Assembly (NCBI RefSeq): GCF_009649685.1
Contig: NZ_WJPK01000001.1
Location: 1,244,760 to 1,308,759, forward strand
Origin: Flavobacteriaceae bacterium EG-1
GTDB lineage: Bacteria > Bacteroidota > Bacteroidia > Flavobacteriales > Flavobacteriaceae
Length of the DNA stretch: 64,000 bases
Direction: 5' to 3'
This document shows positions 29,534 through 37,728 of this stretch, one piece after another; position 1 is the first letter of the stretch, and each line of letters begins with the position of its first letter. The translations under genes were made by a program, and so were the position numbers. Below the pieces are notes generated by a model. That model was not told the origin of the DNA. It saw only the letters and a program-made list of their open reading frames with translations, and ran no database searches.

Positions 29534-30109
29534 ATGAAAAATTCTAAAGAATATTATTTTAAAGACCAATCAGAATTTAGAAAATGGCTTCATAACAACC
29601 ATATGCAGACAGAGGGTATTTTTCTAATATTTTATAAAGTTGAACATGAAATGGAAAGCATGCGCTGGGAAGAAGCTGTTCGGGTTGCACTGTGCTATGG
29701 TTGGATAGACAGTACTGTAAAAAGTTTGGGTAATGGAAAACGTCGACAATACTTCTGTCAGAGAAAAGCGAAAAGTGTTTGGAGTAAAATTAATAAAGAC
29801 CATATTAAAGATCTTAAAGCTAAGAAGTTGATGCATAAAAGTGGTTTAAATTCCATAAAACTTGCAAAAAGTAATGGTTCATGGAATGCCTTGGATGATG
29901 TTGAAAGGGGAGTGATTCCTCTAGAATTACAAACTGCCTTCGACAAAAACCCTTTAGCATATTCAAATTTTAAAAACTTTTCTCGAAGCCAACGTAAAAG
30001 TTATTTGTATTGGTTAAATCAAGCGAAAAGAGATATTACTAAAGAAAAACGTATTTCTGAAATTATAAAACTTTGTGCAAGAAACATAAAGTCAAGAGAC
30101 AGCAGGTAA
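29534..30109 (+). CDS. YdeI/OmpD-associated family protein
   Basis: A 191-residue cytoplasmic protein of the YdeI family, with the N-terminal pattern SEFRKWLHNNH ... GIFLIFYK, the core EAVRVALCYGWIDSTVK (about 45-62) and RKAKSVWSKINKDHI. The C-terminal region has PLAYSNFKNFSRSQRKSYLYWLNQAKRDITKEKRIS split over about 135-175, the conserved OmpD-associated helix. The family is linked by name to outer-membrane/antimicrobial-peptide phenotypes in enterobacteria, but no biochemical activity is known. A second family member lies at 34841-35326. Confidence 0.85.
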   Translation: MKNSKEYYFKDQSEFRKWLHNNHMQTEGIFLIFYKVEHEMESMRWEEAVRVALCYGWIDSTVKSLGNGKRRQYFCQRKAKSVWSKINKDHIKDLKAKKLMHKSGLNSIKLAKSNGSWNALDDVERGVIPLELQTAFDKNPLAYSNFKNFSRSQRKSYLYWLNQAKRDITKEKRISEIIKLCARNIKSRDSR

Positions 30110-30221
30110 AACGATTCATTTTAGGAAGAAGAAAATTTAACCTTATATTTAGCTAAGCTTTAGAAAAGTGCATCGAGCTAGCGTGTTTTCGTTTCCGATA
30201 TTGTTTTCTCTAGTAATCTTC

Positions 30222-30989
30222 ATGTCGAAACTACCTAAAAAGCACCAATTTATTGATTTATCCGATTATGGTAGGCCATTTGCAAAAAGTGTTGCACGAA
30301 TATTAAAGGACACTTCGTTCACACCAATAGATTTAACTTTATGTTTTGTTGTGGCGGGATTTCTAGCTATTATTTGTATTCTAAATCACAGCTATTGGGG
30401 CACTTTGTTTTTTCTAATATTAAAGTCTATTCTAGATGCGGCCGATGGAGAATTAGCAAGGATAAAGAATACACCAAGTTACACTGGAAGATATTTAGAT
30501 TCTATTTCAGATATAATTCTCAACTTATTAATAATTTTAAGTATTTGGCATATTACCAATGATACTATTCTTAAAGCAATTTTAGCTTTTATTGGACTAC
30601 AACTACAAGGTACATTGTATAATTATTATTATGTGATATTAAGAAACAAGTATCATGGTGATACCACAAGTAGAATATTTGAAAAAGTGGCACCCTTAGC
30701 ATTACAAGGTGAAAAACAAAAAAATGTTGACACCCTATTTATAATTTATCAATTGTTTTATGGAATTTTCGATAAAATAATTTATTACTTAGATCGTAAT
30801 GCCCCGAAAGACAAAAATCTACCAAATTGGTTCATGACTTCGGTATCGATTTTCGGATTAGGTTTCCAATTATTAATTATTGGTGTAATGCTGGTTCTAG
30901 GATTAAAACAATATATTATTTCCTTTTTAATTGGGTATACAACTTTAATTTTTGTTTTCATTCCGCTGCGTAAAATAATCAACAAATAG
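30222..30989 (+). CDS. CDP-alcohol phosphatidyltransferase family membrane protein
   Basis: An integral membrane enzyme of 255 residues that transfers a phosphatidyl or similar group from CDP-linked lipid to an alcohol. The signature D-x2-D-G-x2-A-R-x8-G-x3-D-x3-D is complete (Asp72, Asp75, Gly76, Ala79, Arg80, Gly89, Asp93, Asp97), embedded between hydrophobic helices; further membrane segments follow near 100-130, 200-220 and 225-250. I chose the ATG at 30222; an in-frame GTG at 30168 would add 18 hydrophobic residues. The alcohol (glycerol-P, inositol-P, serine or other) cannot be told. It converges on the MFS gene, four bases from its stop. Confidence 0.85.
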   Translation: MSKLPKKHQFIDLSDYGRPFAKSVARILKDTSFTPIDLTLCFVVAGFLAIICILNHSYWGTLFFLILKSILDAADGELARIKNTPSYTGRYLDSISDIILNLLIILSIWHITNDTILKAILAFIGLQLQGTLYNYYYVILRNKYHGDTTSRIFEKVAPLALQGEKQKNVDTLFIIYQLFYGIFDKIIYYLDRNAPKDKNLPNWFMTSVSIFGLGFQLLIIGVMLVLGLKQYIISFLIGYTTLIFVFIPLRKIINK

Positions 30990-30993
30990 TGTA

Positions 30994-32244
30994 TTATTTG
31001 ATTCTATAAATTTTATAGTATGCCATTGAAGCAAGCCCACCAATTAATGCAAAGACTGCCAGCATAAAAAAAACATATTGAAAACCTAGCTCACCTGGGT
31101 AACTATCTAACAAATAACCATACAGCAACCCAGCAAAAATATCAGGTGTAAAACCCACAACTGAAATTAACCCTACAGCTGTTCCTGTATAAATTAATGG
31201 TATTTGGCCTTCTTCCATAACCGCAAAATATAATGCACGAGCAGCGTAAACACCGATAGCCACAACAATAACTGAGAGCATAAACATTGTAATTCTTGTA
31301 GGTTCAATAAAACCAAAAGCAAATAATAACCCGCCAAAAACAGCAATAGCAAAACTATAAACCAAACAAAGTGATATTCTAAACCGATCGATTATTAAAC
31401 CGACCAAAATTCCTATTGCAGGTCGGAGAAATTGAAGAAAAGTACCTAGCTGTCCAGATTTTACTTGATTATAAAGCATCACTTCATTAGCATATTGTGA
31501 TAAAATATCCGTGATTTTATAACCAACATAGGCACATAAAATAATAACCATTAAAAGTCGAACAGCTGGTAATTTCAAAACAACACCTATTTGGTCAATT
31601 GTAATTTTCTCAATCTGCAACTGTTTTTCTTCAATTCCCGGCTTCATAAAAAACCAGGTTAGTGTACCAACAATGGCAATTATAATAGAAGAATAATAAA
31701 TAACATTTTTAAACGCATACTGCCGACTTTCTAGTGTAGCTACATCAACATTTTCTGTTATAAAAAATGAAAAAACAAAAACTCCTATTAGACCAAATAA
31801 AGCACCCGTTAGACCTCTACCACCATCTAAAAACCCAAATGCTTTTCCTTGAGAATTGGCACCACCCCAAACTCTTGTAGCTTTAATCATCGGTGCCCAA
31901 AACAAAAAGATTGTTGTAAAACCCCAATAACCATATAAGATTTGAAGCATTTTAAATGATGGAAAAGTAGCAAATAGAATTCCTCCAAATGCTGTGAACC
32001 ATAATGCGATTGCCATTAATTTTCGTGGTAGATAACGATCGGCCAATGGTCCACCAAATAAATAAGAAACGAGTGCTACTATACCATAAACAAAAAAACA
32101 AGCTCCTAATTGAACATTATCCAATTGAAACACTTCCAATACGGTAGGTCTAAATATTCTAGGCAATACAAAAGGAAGAATGAAGACTGATTCGCCAGCT
32201 AAAATTAATAATGCTAAATAATACCAACTTACCTTTTGTTTCAT
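30994..32244 (-). CDS. Major facilitator superfamily transporter
   Basis: A 416-residue inner-membrane carrier with twelve predicted membrane segments. The loop between helices 2 and 3 carries the MFS motif as GGPLADRYLPRK (near 65-76), and the second half repeats it as VGLIIDRFRISL. A charged central loop (about 210-225) separates the two six-helix bundles. There is no residue pattern that lets me name the substrate; sugar-phosphate or organic-anion carriers of this family look similar. The start lies shortly after a -7 box with a palindrome across the expected transcription start. Confidence 0.88.
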   Translation of the reverse strand: MKQKVSWYYLALLILAGESVFILPFVLPRIFRPTVLEVFQLDNVQLGACFFVYGIVALVSYLFGGPLADRYLPRKLMAIALWFTAFGGILFATFPSFKMLQILYGYWGFTTIFLFWAPMIKATRVWGGANSQGKAFGFLDGGRGLTGALFGLIGVFVFSFFITENVDVATLESRQYAFKNVIYYSSIIIAIVGTLTWFFMKPGIEEKQLQIEKITIDQIGVVLKLPAVRLLMVIILCAYVGYKITDILSQYANEVMLYNQVKSGQLGTFLQFLRPAIGILVGLIIDRFRISLCLVYSFAIAVFGGLLFAFGFIEPTRITMFMLSVIVVAIGVYAARALYFAVMEEGQIPLIYTGTAVGLISVVGFTPDIFAGLLYGYLLDSYPGELGFQYVFFMLAVFALIGGLASMAYYKIYRIK

Positions 32245-32271
32245 ACACGATAAAAATACCTAAAAAAACAG

Positions 32272-32286
32272 GTATAAATTTTATAC
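32272..32286. promoter_or_regulatory. Palindrome GTATAAA-T-TTTATAC, possible operator of the MFS gene
   Basis: A perfect inverted repeat of 7-base arms around one base, directly downstream (minus strand) of the -7 box, across the likely transcription start. AT-rich, so chance is possible. Confidence 0.3.
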
Positions 32287-32293
32287 AAAACTA
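32286..32293 (-). promoter_or_regulatory. -7 promoter element of the MFS gene
   Basis: The minus strand reads TAGTTTTG, matching TAnnTTTG, about 42 bases before the start codon. No TTG at -33 is evident. Confidence 0.4.
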
Positions 32294-32413
32294 ATATTGA
32301 GAACTATATTTTATAGAACTTAAAGTTTTTGATATCTTTAAATCGAATGATAAAATGTTGAGAATTTCTTTATTCGCAATTTGGAAAGTTCTTAGTATGA
32401 AAACGTTAAAACT

Positions 32414-32851
32414 ATGGTACAAATCAGTTTAAAATCGTCGTTAGTATATTTAATTACTTTTTTATTGCTATCCATATTTAATTCTATTTGTGCTCAAGAC
32501 GATTCAAAAGACCAAGAACTATCTAAGGCACTTATTGGCACATGGATTTATCAAGATAATTTAAATGGTGAAGATGTTAATTCAGCAATTGGAAACCGTA
32601 TCAAATCATTTACAGGAAAACATTGGCAAATAAACCAATCAGATCCTCACACCGGAAGAGTTATATTTCATCATGGTGGCACGTATGAAATCAACGATGG
32701 CATAGTTATTACTACAACCAAATACGCTAATTCCAATACGTTTAATTTGGTTGGAAGCACCAACTCTTTTACCATGAAAGTCGAAGACAATACTCTTACA
32801 CAAACTGGAATAGATAATAAGTGGGATGAAATTTGGATTCGTATAGACTGA
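32414..32851 (+). CDS. Small secreted protein of unknown function, lipocalin-like pattern
   Basis: A 145-residue protein with an N-terminal signal peptide (about 1-28, ending SICAQ) and no lipobox, so it is exported. The mature part opens with LSKALIGTWIYQD, the GxW pattern seen at the start of small lipocalin-like or DUF-type beta-barrels, followed by alternating beta-strand-like segments (GGTYEINDGIVITTT, FTMKVEDNTLTQTG, WDEIWIRI). No catalytic motif is seen. The 162-base region upstream is shared with the divergent MFS gene. I cannot assign a function. Confidence 0.75.
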   Translation: MVQISLKSSLVYLITFLLLSIFNSICAQDDSKDQELSKALIGTWIYQDNLNGEDVNSAIGNRIKSFTGKHWQINQSDPHTGRVIFHHGGTYEINDGIVITTTKYANSNTFNLVGSTNSFTMKVEDNTLTQTGIDNKWDEIWIRID

Positions 32852-32944
32852 TATTACTATTCCAATAAAGAATGCAAATGCTGGCATAGCTACAGCATCA
32901 CAATCTATATTTTTAATTACTCCATTTAAAATTTAAATATTTTT

Positions 32945-33640
32945 ATGAAACATTTTTTCTTAATTATTGCAATAATCTTCAGTGTTGATATAGTTGCTCA
33001 AGAAAATGGCGAGAATAAATTAGGTTCTTGGCATATGTATTTTGGAACCACCAAAATAACTGATAAACTTAGTATTCATACAGAAGCTCAATTGCGATAT
33101 TTTGAACAAGGTAAAAACTTTAACCAACTACTTTTACGAACTGGATTAAATTATCATATTAGTCCAACCGCAATAGCAACCGGTGGATATGGTTATATTA
33201 CTACCGATGGTACTTTTGAAGAATTTCCAGATGAAATAAACTCCAAAGAACATCGCATTTTTGAACAGTTAATACTAAAAAATAAAATATCTAAAGTCGC
33301 TTTTGAGCATCGGTATAGGTTGGAACAACGCTTTCTTGATTTTGGAGATAGTAATGACACGCAACATAGAGCAAGATATCGACTACAAGTAACTGTACCC
33401 CTTTCTAAAATTGTGTTTTTAAACTTCTATGATGAAATATTCTTAAACCTACAAGATGAAGTATTCTCTCAAAACAGATTGTACGGAGCCTTAGGTTTTA
33501 ATGTTTTTAATAACATTTCACTCCAAGTTGGCTATTTAAAAAATCATTTTAAATCTGCACATTTTGATCGCTTACAGATAGGTGTCTTTATAAATACCGA
33601 CATAAGAAGCAATAAAAATAAAGCAAATGAATCTTCATAA
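32945..33640 (+). CDS. DUF2490 family outer-membrane-like protein
   Basis: A 231-residue exported protein (signal about 1-18, ending IVAQ). The mature protein matches DUF2490, with LGSWHMYFGTTKITDKLSIHTEAQ split over about 26-50, LLRTGLNYHISPTAIATGGYGYI, and repeated aromatic-ended beta strands (HRYRLEQRF, HRARYRLQVTVPL, NFYDEIFLNL), suggesting a small beta-barrel in the outer membrane. Its function is unknown. Its last 14 bases overlap the next gene, so they are translated from one message. Confidence 0.83.
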   Translation: MKHFFLIIAIIFSVDIVAQENGENKLGSWHMYFGTTKITDKLSIHTEAQLRYFEQGKNFNQLLLRTGLNYHISPTAIATGGYGYITTDGTFEEFPDEINSKEHRIFEQLILKNKISKVAFEHRYRLEQRFLDFGDSNDTQHRARYRLQVTVPLSKIVFLNFYDEIFLNLQDEVFSQNRLYGALGFNVFNNISLQVGYLKNHFKSAHFDRLQIGVFINTDIRSNKNKANESS

Positions 33641-34841
33641 AATTGAATTTGAAAATATAGACGGACAACTATTAAAAGGTCGATTAGAATTACCATTAGA
33701 CCAACAACCCCATAACTTTGTGATTTTTGCACATTGCTTTACATGCACTAAAAACCTTTCAGCAGTAAAAAATATAAGTAGAGCATTAACTGCAAACGGA
33801 TTTGGTGTTTTAAGGTTCGATTTTACGGGGCTTGGAGAAAGTGAAGGTGATTTTGAAGACACAAATTTCTCTGGTAATATTGATGATCTTATTGCTGCCT
33901 CCAAATTTCTTGCAACAAACTATAAAGCTCCAACACTTTTAGTAGGTCACTCTTTAGGTGGAGCTGCTGTAATTTTTGCAGCCAATAAAATTAATTCGGT
34001 AAAAGCTGTTGCAACCATAGGTGCTCCTTCTAATCCCATTCATGTAAAACACCTGTTTAAGAGTGATTTAGAAGAAATAAATACTACTGGTGTCGCTAGA
34101 GTTAATTTAAGCGGTAGAGATTTCACTATCAAAAAGCAGTTTTTAAATGATTTGGAATCCAATTCTTTACCAGAAGTTGCTAAAAATTTACGAAAAGCAC
34201 TTCTAATAATGCATTCTCCGCAAGACAATACGGTTGGAATAATAAATGCCGAAGAAATTTACCGCGCTGCCAAACATCCTAAAAGCTATATTTCGTTAGA
34301 TGGAGCTGACCATTTATTAATGAATAAAAAAGATTCTATTTATGCAGGAGAAGTCATAGCAGGCTGGGCAAAAAGATATGTTGAAATACCAGACAATAAT
34401 GAGCTACGAACAAAACATCAAGTTGTTGCGAGTCTTGATAATTCTGATGGATTTACAACAACTATGAAAGTAGGTAATCATCATATGATAGCAGATGAAC
34501 CTGAATCTTTTGGTGGTAATGATTATGGTCCTTCACCTTATGAATTAGTTTCAGCAGGCCTATCTGCATGTACGGCAATGACTGTACAAATGTATGCCAA
34601 ACGAAAAGAATGGGATTTACAAAATATAGAAGTACATACTTCATACAGCAAATCACATGCCCAAGATTGTGAAGATTGTGAATCTGACAGTGCTAAAATT
34701 GACACATTTAGCAGAGATATTAAATTAATAGGAAACCTTAACGAAAAACAAAAATCTAGAATATTACAGATAGCCGATAAATGTCCTGTACATAAAACAT
34801 TACATAGCGAGACTCAGGTAATTACCAATCTAATATCTTAA
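33627..34841 (+). CDS. Alpha/beta hydrolase - OsmC fusion protein
   Basis: A 404-residue cytoplasmic fusion. Residues 1-255 are an alpha/beta hydrolase with the nucleophile elbow GHSLGGA (Ser109), an acid near DNTVG and a His in GADHLL near 232. Residues about 265-404 are an OsmC domain, with the two redox cysteines Cys315 (SACTAMT) and Cys386 (DKCPVHKTL) that reduce organic hydroperoxides in OsmC/Ohr proteins. Fusions of this layout are recurrent in proteobacteria and Bacteroidota. It overlaps the DUF2490 gene (14 bases) upstream and the next gene by one base (TAATG), forming a tight three-gene unit probably linked to oxidative or envelope stress. Confidence 0.9.
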   Translation: MNLHKIEFENIDGQLLKGRLELPLDQQPHNFVIFAHCFTCTKNLSAVKNISRALTANGFGVLRFDFTGLGESEGDFEDTNFSGNIDDLIAASKFLATNYKAPTLLVGHSLGGAAVIFAANKINSVKAVATIGAPSNPIHVKHLFKSDLEEINTTGVARVNLSGRDFTIKKQFLNDLESNSLPEVAKNLRKALLIMHSPQDNTVGIINAEEIYRAAKHPKSYISLDGADHLLMNKKDSIYAGEVIAGWAKRYVEIPDNNELRTKHQVVASLDNSDGFTTTMKVGNHHMIADEPESFGGNDYGPSPYELVSAGLSACTAMTVQMYAKRKEWDLQNIEVHTSYSKSHAQDCEDCESDSAKIDTFSRDIKLIGNLNEKQKSRILQIADKCPVHKTLHSETQVITNLIS

Positions 34842-35326
34842 TGAAAAGTAAGGTTTTTGATATTTCAATAACAGGTAAATACTTTGCTTTAGAACTTCCT
34901 GTTGCTATAATTAAGCCATTTATTGATAGGAAATTGAAACGAGTAAAAGTTGTGGCACGTTTTAATGAAAAAGAAATAATTTTTCATGCAGCTTTTCAAA
35001 AAAGAAACAACAACTATTATATGTTATTTGGCAAACGATACCAACGAGAACTAGGAGTGCTTAAAAATGATATTTTCCAATTACAATTTTTTAAAGACAA
35101 TTCTAAATATGGTGTAGTAATGCCCGAAGAATTGGAAGCTGTTTTACAAAGTGATTTTGATGCAAATAAAATTTTTGAATCCTTTACAGCTGGAAAGAAA
35201 CGTAGTGTTATCTATGCTATTTTAAGCTATAAGACTTCTCAAACCAGAATAGATAAGTCACTATTATTATGTGAGAATTTAAAAAGAGGTCTTCATAAGA
35301 ACACTGAATTACTAAAATCATTTTAG
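34841..35326 (+). CDS. DUF1905 / YdeI-like protein
   Basis: A 161-residue cytoplasmic protein. The first 100 residues match DUF1905, a small beta-barrel (VKVVARFNEKEIIFHAAFQK, YYMLFGKRYQRELGV, YGVVMPEELEAVL). The last 50 match the C-terminal helical YdeI/OmpD-associated segment (FESFTAGKKRSVIYAILSYKTSQTRIDKS, read in parts). It starts within the stop of the hydrolase-OsmC gene (TAATG), so it is translationally coupled to it. The function is unknown. Confidence 0.82.
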   Translation: MKSKVFDISITGKYFALELPVAIIKPFIDRKLKRVKVVARFNEKEIIFHAAFQKRNNNYYMLFGKRYQRELGVLKNDIFQLQFFKDNSKYGVVMPEELEAVLQSDFDANKIFESFTAGKKRSVIYAILSYKTSQTRIDKSLLLCENLKRGLHKNTELLKSF

Positions 35327-35333
35327 TTGAACC

Positions 35334-35364
35334 TTGAAATGCTTTTTTTTAATACTTAACTTTG
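35334..35364 (+). promoter_or_regulatory. Bacteroidota promoter of the YceI-like gene
   Basis: TTG at 35334-35336 and TAACTTTG at 35357-35364 are 20 bases apart, a full match to the TTG-N17-23-TAnnTTTG consensus. This is the best-formed vegetative promoter I found in the window. Confidence 0.75.
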
Positions 35365-35375
35365 ATTCTTTATAA

Positions 35376-35388
35376 TTCGTAATACGAA
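35376..35388. promoter_or_regulatory. Palindrome TTCGTA-A-TACGAA after the YceI-like gene promoter
   Basis: A perfect 6-base inverted repeat around one base, 12 bases downstream of the -7 box, close to the expected transcription start. It is in the right place for a repressor site; the protein is unknown. Confidence 0.35.
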
Positions 35389-35416
35389 CAAATCATCTGT
35401 AAAAAACAAAATAAGT

Positions 35417-36058
35417 ATGAAAACAATTAAAATGGCTGTATTAGCATTAGTTCTAATAGCCTCCTATAACTGTAAAGAAACAAAAAAAGAAGCCAAAGAA
35501 GATTTGGAAGCTATAGAGGCCGTATCGGCAGAACAATTTAGCTTAGTTCAAGATTCTACTAAAGTGAGCTTTACAGCTTATAAAACATCAGAAAAGTTAC
35601 CTGTAGGCGGCCAATTCACTGAAATTAATTTTACAAAAAGTAACTCAGGTGCTACACCATTAGAATCACTTAATGGTACAGAATTTTCTATACCCGTAAG
35701 TAGTTTATTTACTAATGATGCCACTGGAACTAGAGACCCAAAAATTCTTGAATTCTTTTTTGGAGTAATGGAAAACACCACATTAATATCTGGAGTGTTT
35801 AAGGTTGCTTCAGGTGATGCATGTTCTATTGATATAACTTTAAATGGGAACACCAAAAATATCCCTTTAGAGGTTGAAAAAACTACAGATAACCATTATA
35901 CATTTAAAGGCATTATGGAACTTGAAAACTGGGATGCATTAGCTGCAGTAGCGTCTATAAACAAAGCTTGTGAAGCTTTACATACAGGCAAAGATGGTGT
36001 AAGCAAAACATGGAGCGAAGTAGCTGTACAAGCTGAAGTTTTAATACAAAAAGATTAA
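35417..36058 (+). CDS. YceI-like lipoprotein
   Basis: A 213-residue exported protein with a lipoprotein-like signal (Cys19 after ASYN) and a Lys/Glu-rich linker. From about residue 40 it follows the YceI lipocalin-like pattern: SLVQDSTKVSFTAYKTSEKLPVGGQF, GTEFSIPVSSLFT, a strand LISGVFKVASG and LNGNTKNIPLEVE (read in parts). YceI proteins bind long isoprenoid or other hydrophobic ligands. The segment ACEALHTGKDGVSKTWSEV near 182-200 is typical of Bacteroidota members. It is monocistronic, with a clear promoter and terminator. Confidence 0.85.
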   Translation: MKTIKMAVLALVLIASYNCKETKKEAKEDLEAIEAVSAEQFSLVQDSTKVSFTAYKTSEKLPVGGQFTEINFTKSNSGATPLESLNGTEFSIPVSSLFTNDATGTRDPKILEFFFGVMENTTLISGVFKVASGDACSIDITLNGNTKNIPLEVEKTTDNHYTFKGIMELENWDALAAVASINKACEALHTGKDGVSKTWSEVAVQAEVLIQKD

Positions 36059-36100
36059 AACTAGTTTTCTATATTGTAAAAAATAAAACTAAACTAACAA

Positions 36101-36130
36101 AAAGGCTGCCAAATGGCGGCCTTTATTTAT
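36101..36130 (+). terminator. Rho-independent terminator of the YceI-like gene
   Basis: Stem AAAGGCTGCC / GGCGGCCTTT with one T-G wobble, a 4-base loop AAAT, and a T-rich tail. Confidence 0.85.
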
Positions 36131-36231
36131 TTATACGATTATGGTATCGCTTCCTAATAAAATAAAAAATTCAATTTAAAATTGCTTCTTTAACAAGTTT
36201 AGTTAAATTACACATCGCTAGAAATAGATTT

Positions 36232-36762
36232 ATGCAATTAGAACAAATAGTAGAACGCTTTCAATCTAAAGACCCCAGAGCTTTTGAAAAGTTGCATAGT
36301 ATGTACGCCGAAAATATTTGCGGTGTGATTAATACAATAGTGAGAAATGATTTAATTGCCGAAGAGATATGTCAAGATGTTTTTGTAAAAGCATGGAATA
36401 ACGCCGATAAGTATAATACCTCTAAAGGCCGGTTTTTTACTTGGATGTTAAATATAGCCAGAAACGCTGCAATAGATGAACTGCGCTCTAAATCCCATAA
36501 ACAACAAAAAAAGAACCTCTCAGTTGAATACTTCGTAGATATTGCAGAAGACACCAAAACAACCGAATTCACCGTTGACAAAAAACGACTTAAAAGCCTG
36601 ATTATAAACCTAAAAGAAAAGTGTATAAAAATTATAGACCTTTTATATTTTAAAGGTTATACCCAAAAGGAAGCCTCAGAAGAACTTAATATTCCTGTTG
36701 GTACAGTAAAAACTAGAAATAGAAGTTGCATTTCACAATTACGTGAGAATATGAGTAATTAA
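36232..36762 (+). CDS. ECF-type RNA polymerase sigma factor
   Basis: A 176-residue extracytoplasmic-function sigma factor. Region 2 lies at about 18-85 (LIAEEICQDVFVKAWNNADKY, FFTWMLNIARNAAIDELRS, read in parts) and region 4 at about 115-172, with the helix-turn-helix GYTQKEASEELNIPVGTVKT. The anti-sigma gene follows after one base, the standard arrangement in which the anti-sigma protein holds the factor until a signal arrives. The target promoters are unknown. Confidence 0.94.
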   Translation: MQLEQIVERFQSKDPRAFEKLHSMYAENICGVINTIVRNDLIAEEICQDVFVKAWNNADKYNTSKGRFFTWMLNIARNAAIDELRSKSHKQQKKNLSVEYFVDIAEDTKTTEFTVDKKRLKSLIINLKEKCIKIIDLLYFKGYTQKEASEELNIPVGTVKTRNRSCISQLRENMSN

Positions 36763-36763
36763 G

Positions 36764-37567
36764 ATGGATATAAAACAATACATAGATTCTGGTATTCTTG
36801 AGCTATACGTAGCCGGAAAACTTTCTGATGCTGAAAATCTAGAGGTTTATAAACTATCTGTTGAAAATCCTGAAATTCTTTCAGAAATAATAAGTATTGA
36901 AAATGCAATTCTTGAACTCACCAAAACAGCTTCGCCGAAAACTACCTATAATTTTAGCCCAATTAAAGCTAAGATTTCAATTTCTGAAGACAAAAAAGTA
37001 ATTGATATTAACAATAAAGGTTCCAATTGGTCACAATATTTGGGTTGGGCTGCAACTGTTTTATTCGCGATAGGTCTCTTTTGGATGTACAATCAAAATG
37101 AAAGTTTAAAATCAGAATTAGAAGTTGTAATTCAAGAAAATGAAAAGCTAGAACAACAAATATCTGAATCAAATACTTCTTTAGAGAAATCTAAGGAATT
37201 GTTAGCTACACTACGAGACAAGAATATATCGGTAATTCCCCTTGGTGGTCAAGCGGTATCCCCTACTTCTTTTGCCAAAGCATATTGGAATACTGAACAA
37301 CAGAAATTATATATCGATGCTCAAGGCTTACCAGAGCCACCAAATGGTTTTGTTTACCAAGTTTGGTCTTTAAAACTTGATCCTTTAACACCAACAAGTA
37401 TTGGACTCTTAAATGATTTTAATGGCGATGAAAATAAAGTGTTCACCTTAAACAATCCTAATGCCAATGGCTCTGAAGCCTTTGGTATTACCTTAGAGCC
37501 CGATGGTGGTAGTAAAGCGCCAAACTTAGAACAATTATATACCTTGGGTGTAGTTTCGCCATCATAG
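36764..37567 (+). CDS. RskA-type transmembrane anti-sigma factor
   Basis: A 267-residue inner-membrane protein. The N-terminal cytoplasmic zinc-less anti-sigma region (about 1-85) begins QYIDSGILELYVAGKLSDAE; a single membrane segment spans about 92-109; a coiled-coil stretch (about 112-150) leads to the C-terminal RskA-like domain (about 160-267) with FAKAYWNTEQQKLYIDAQGLP, GFVYQVWSL and AFGITLEPDGGS (read in parts). It should bind the ECF sigma factor encoded one base upstream. Region 37568-37728 downstream is AT-rich and shows no clear terminator. Confidence 0.9.
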   Translation: MDIKQYIDSGILELYVAGKLSDAENLEVYKLSVENPEILSEIISIENAILELTKTASPKTTYNFSPIKAKISISEDKKVIDINNKGSNWSQYLGWAATVLFAIGLFWMYNQNESLKSELEVVIQENEKLEQQISESNTSLEKSKELLATLRDKNISVIPLGGQAVSPTSFAKAYWNTEQQKLYIDAQGLPEPPNGFVYQVWSLKLDPLTPTSIGLLNDFNGDENKVFTLNNPNANGSEAFGITLEPDGGSKAPNLEQLYTLGVVSPS

Positions 37568-37728
37568 CTTAAAATTCTTAAATCTTAAGATATTATTTTC
37601 AGTGCTTTTAGATGTTGCTAAAGACCTATGTTTTTCAATTACAATTAATTATCTCGCAAACTTTTAACACAAATTGGGTTTTAGGCTCATTAAATATTAT
37701 AGATATTTGAAAGAGACAATTCATAGTA

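Noticed and set aside
30168-30221. GTG start extending the CDP-alcohol phosphatidyltransferase by 18 residues
   Set aside because: The added residues are not needed for the family domain and an ATG follows at 30222; it cannot be excluded.
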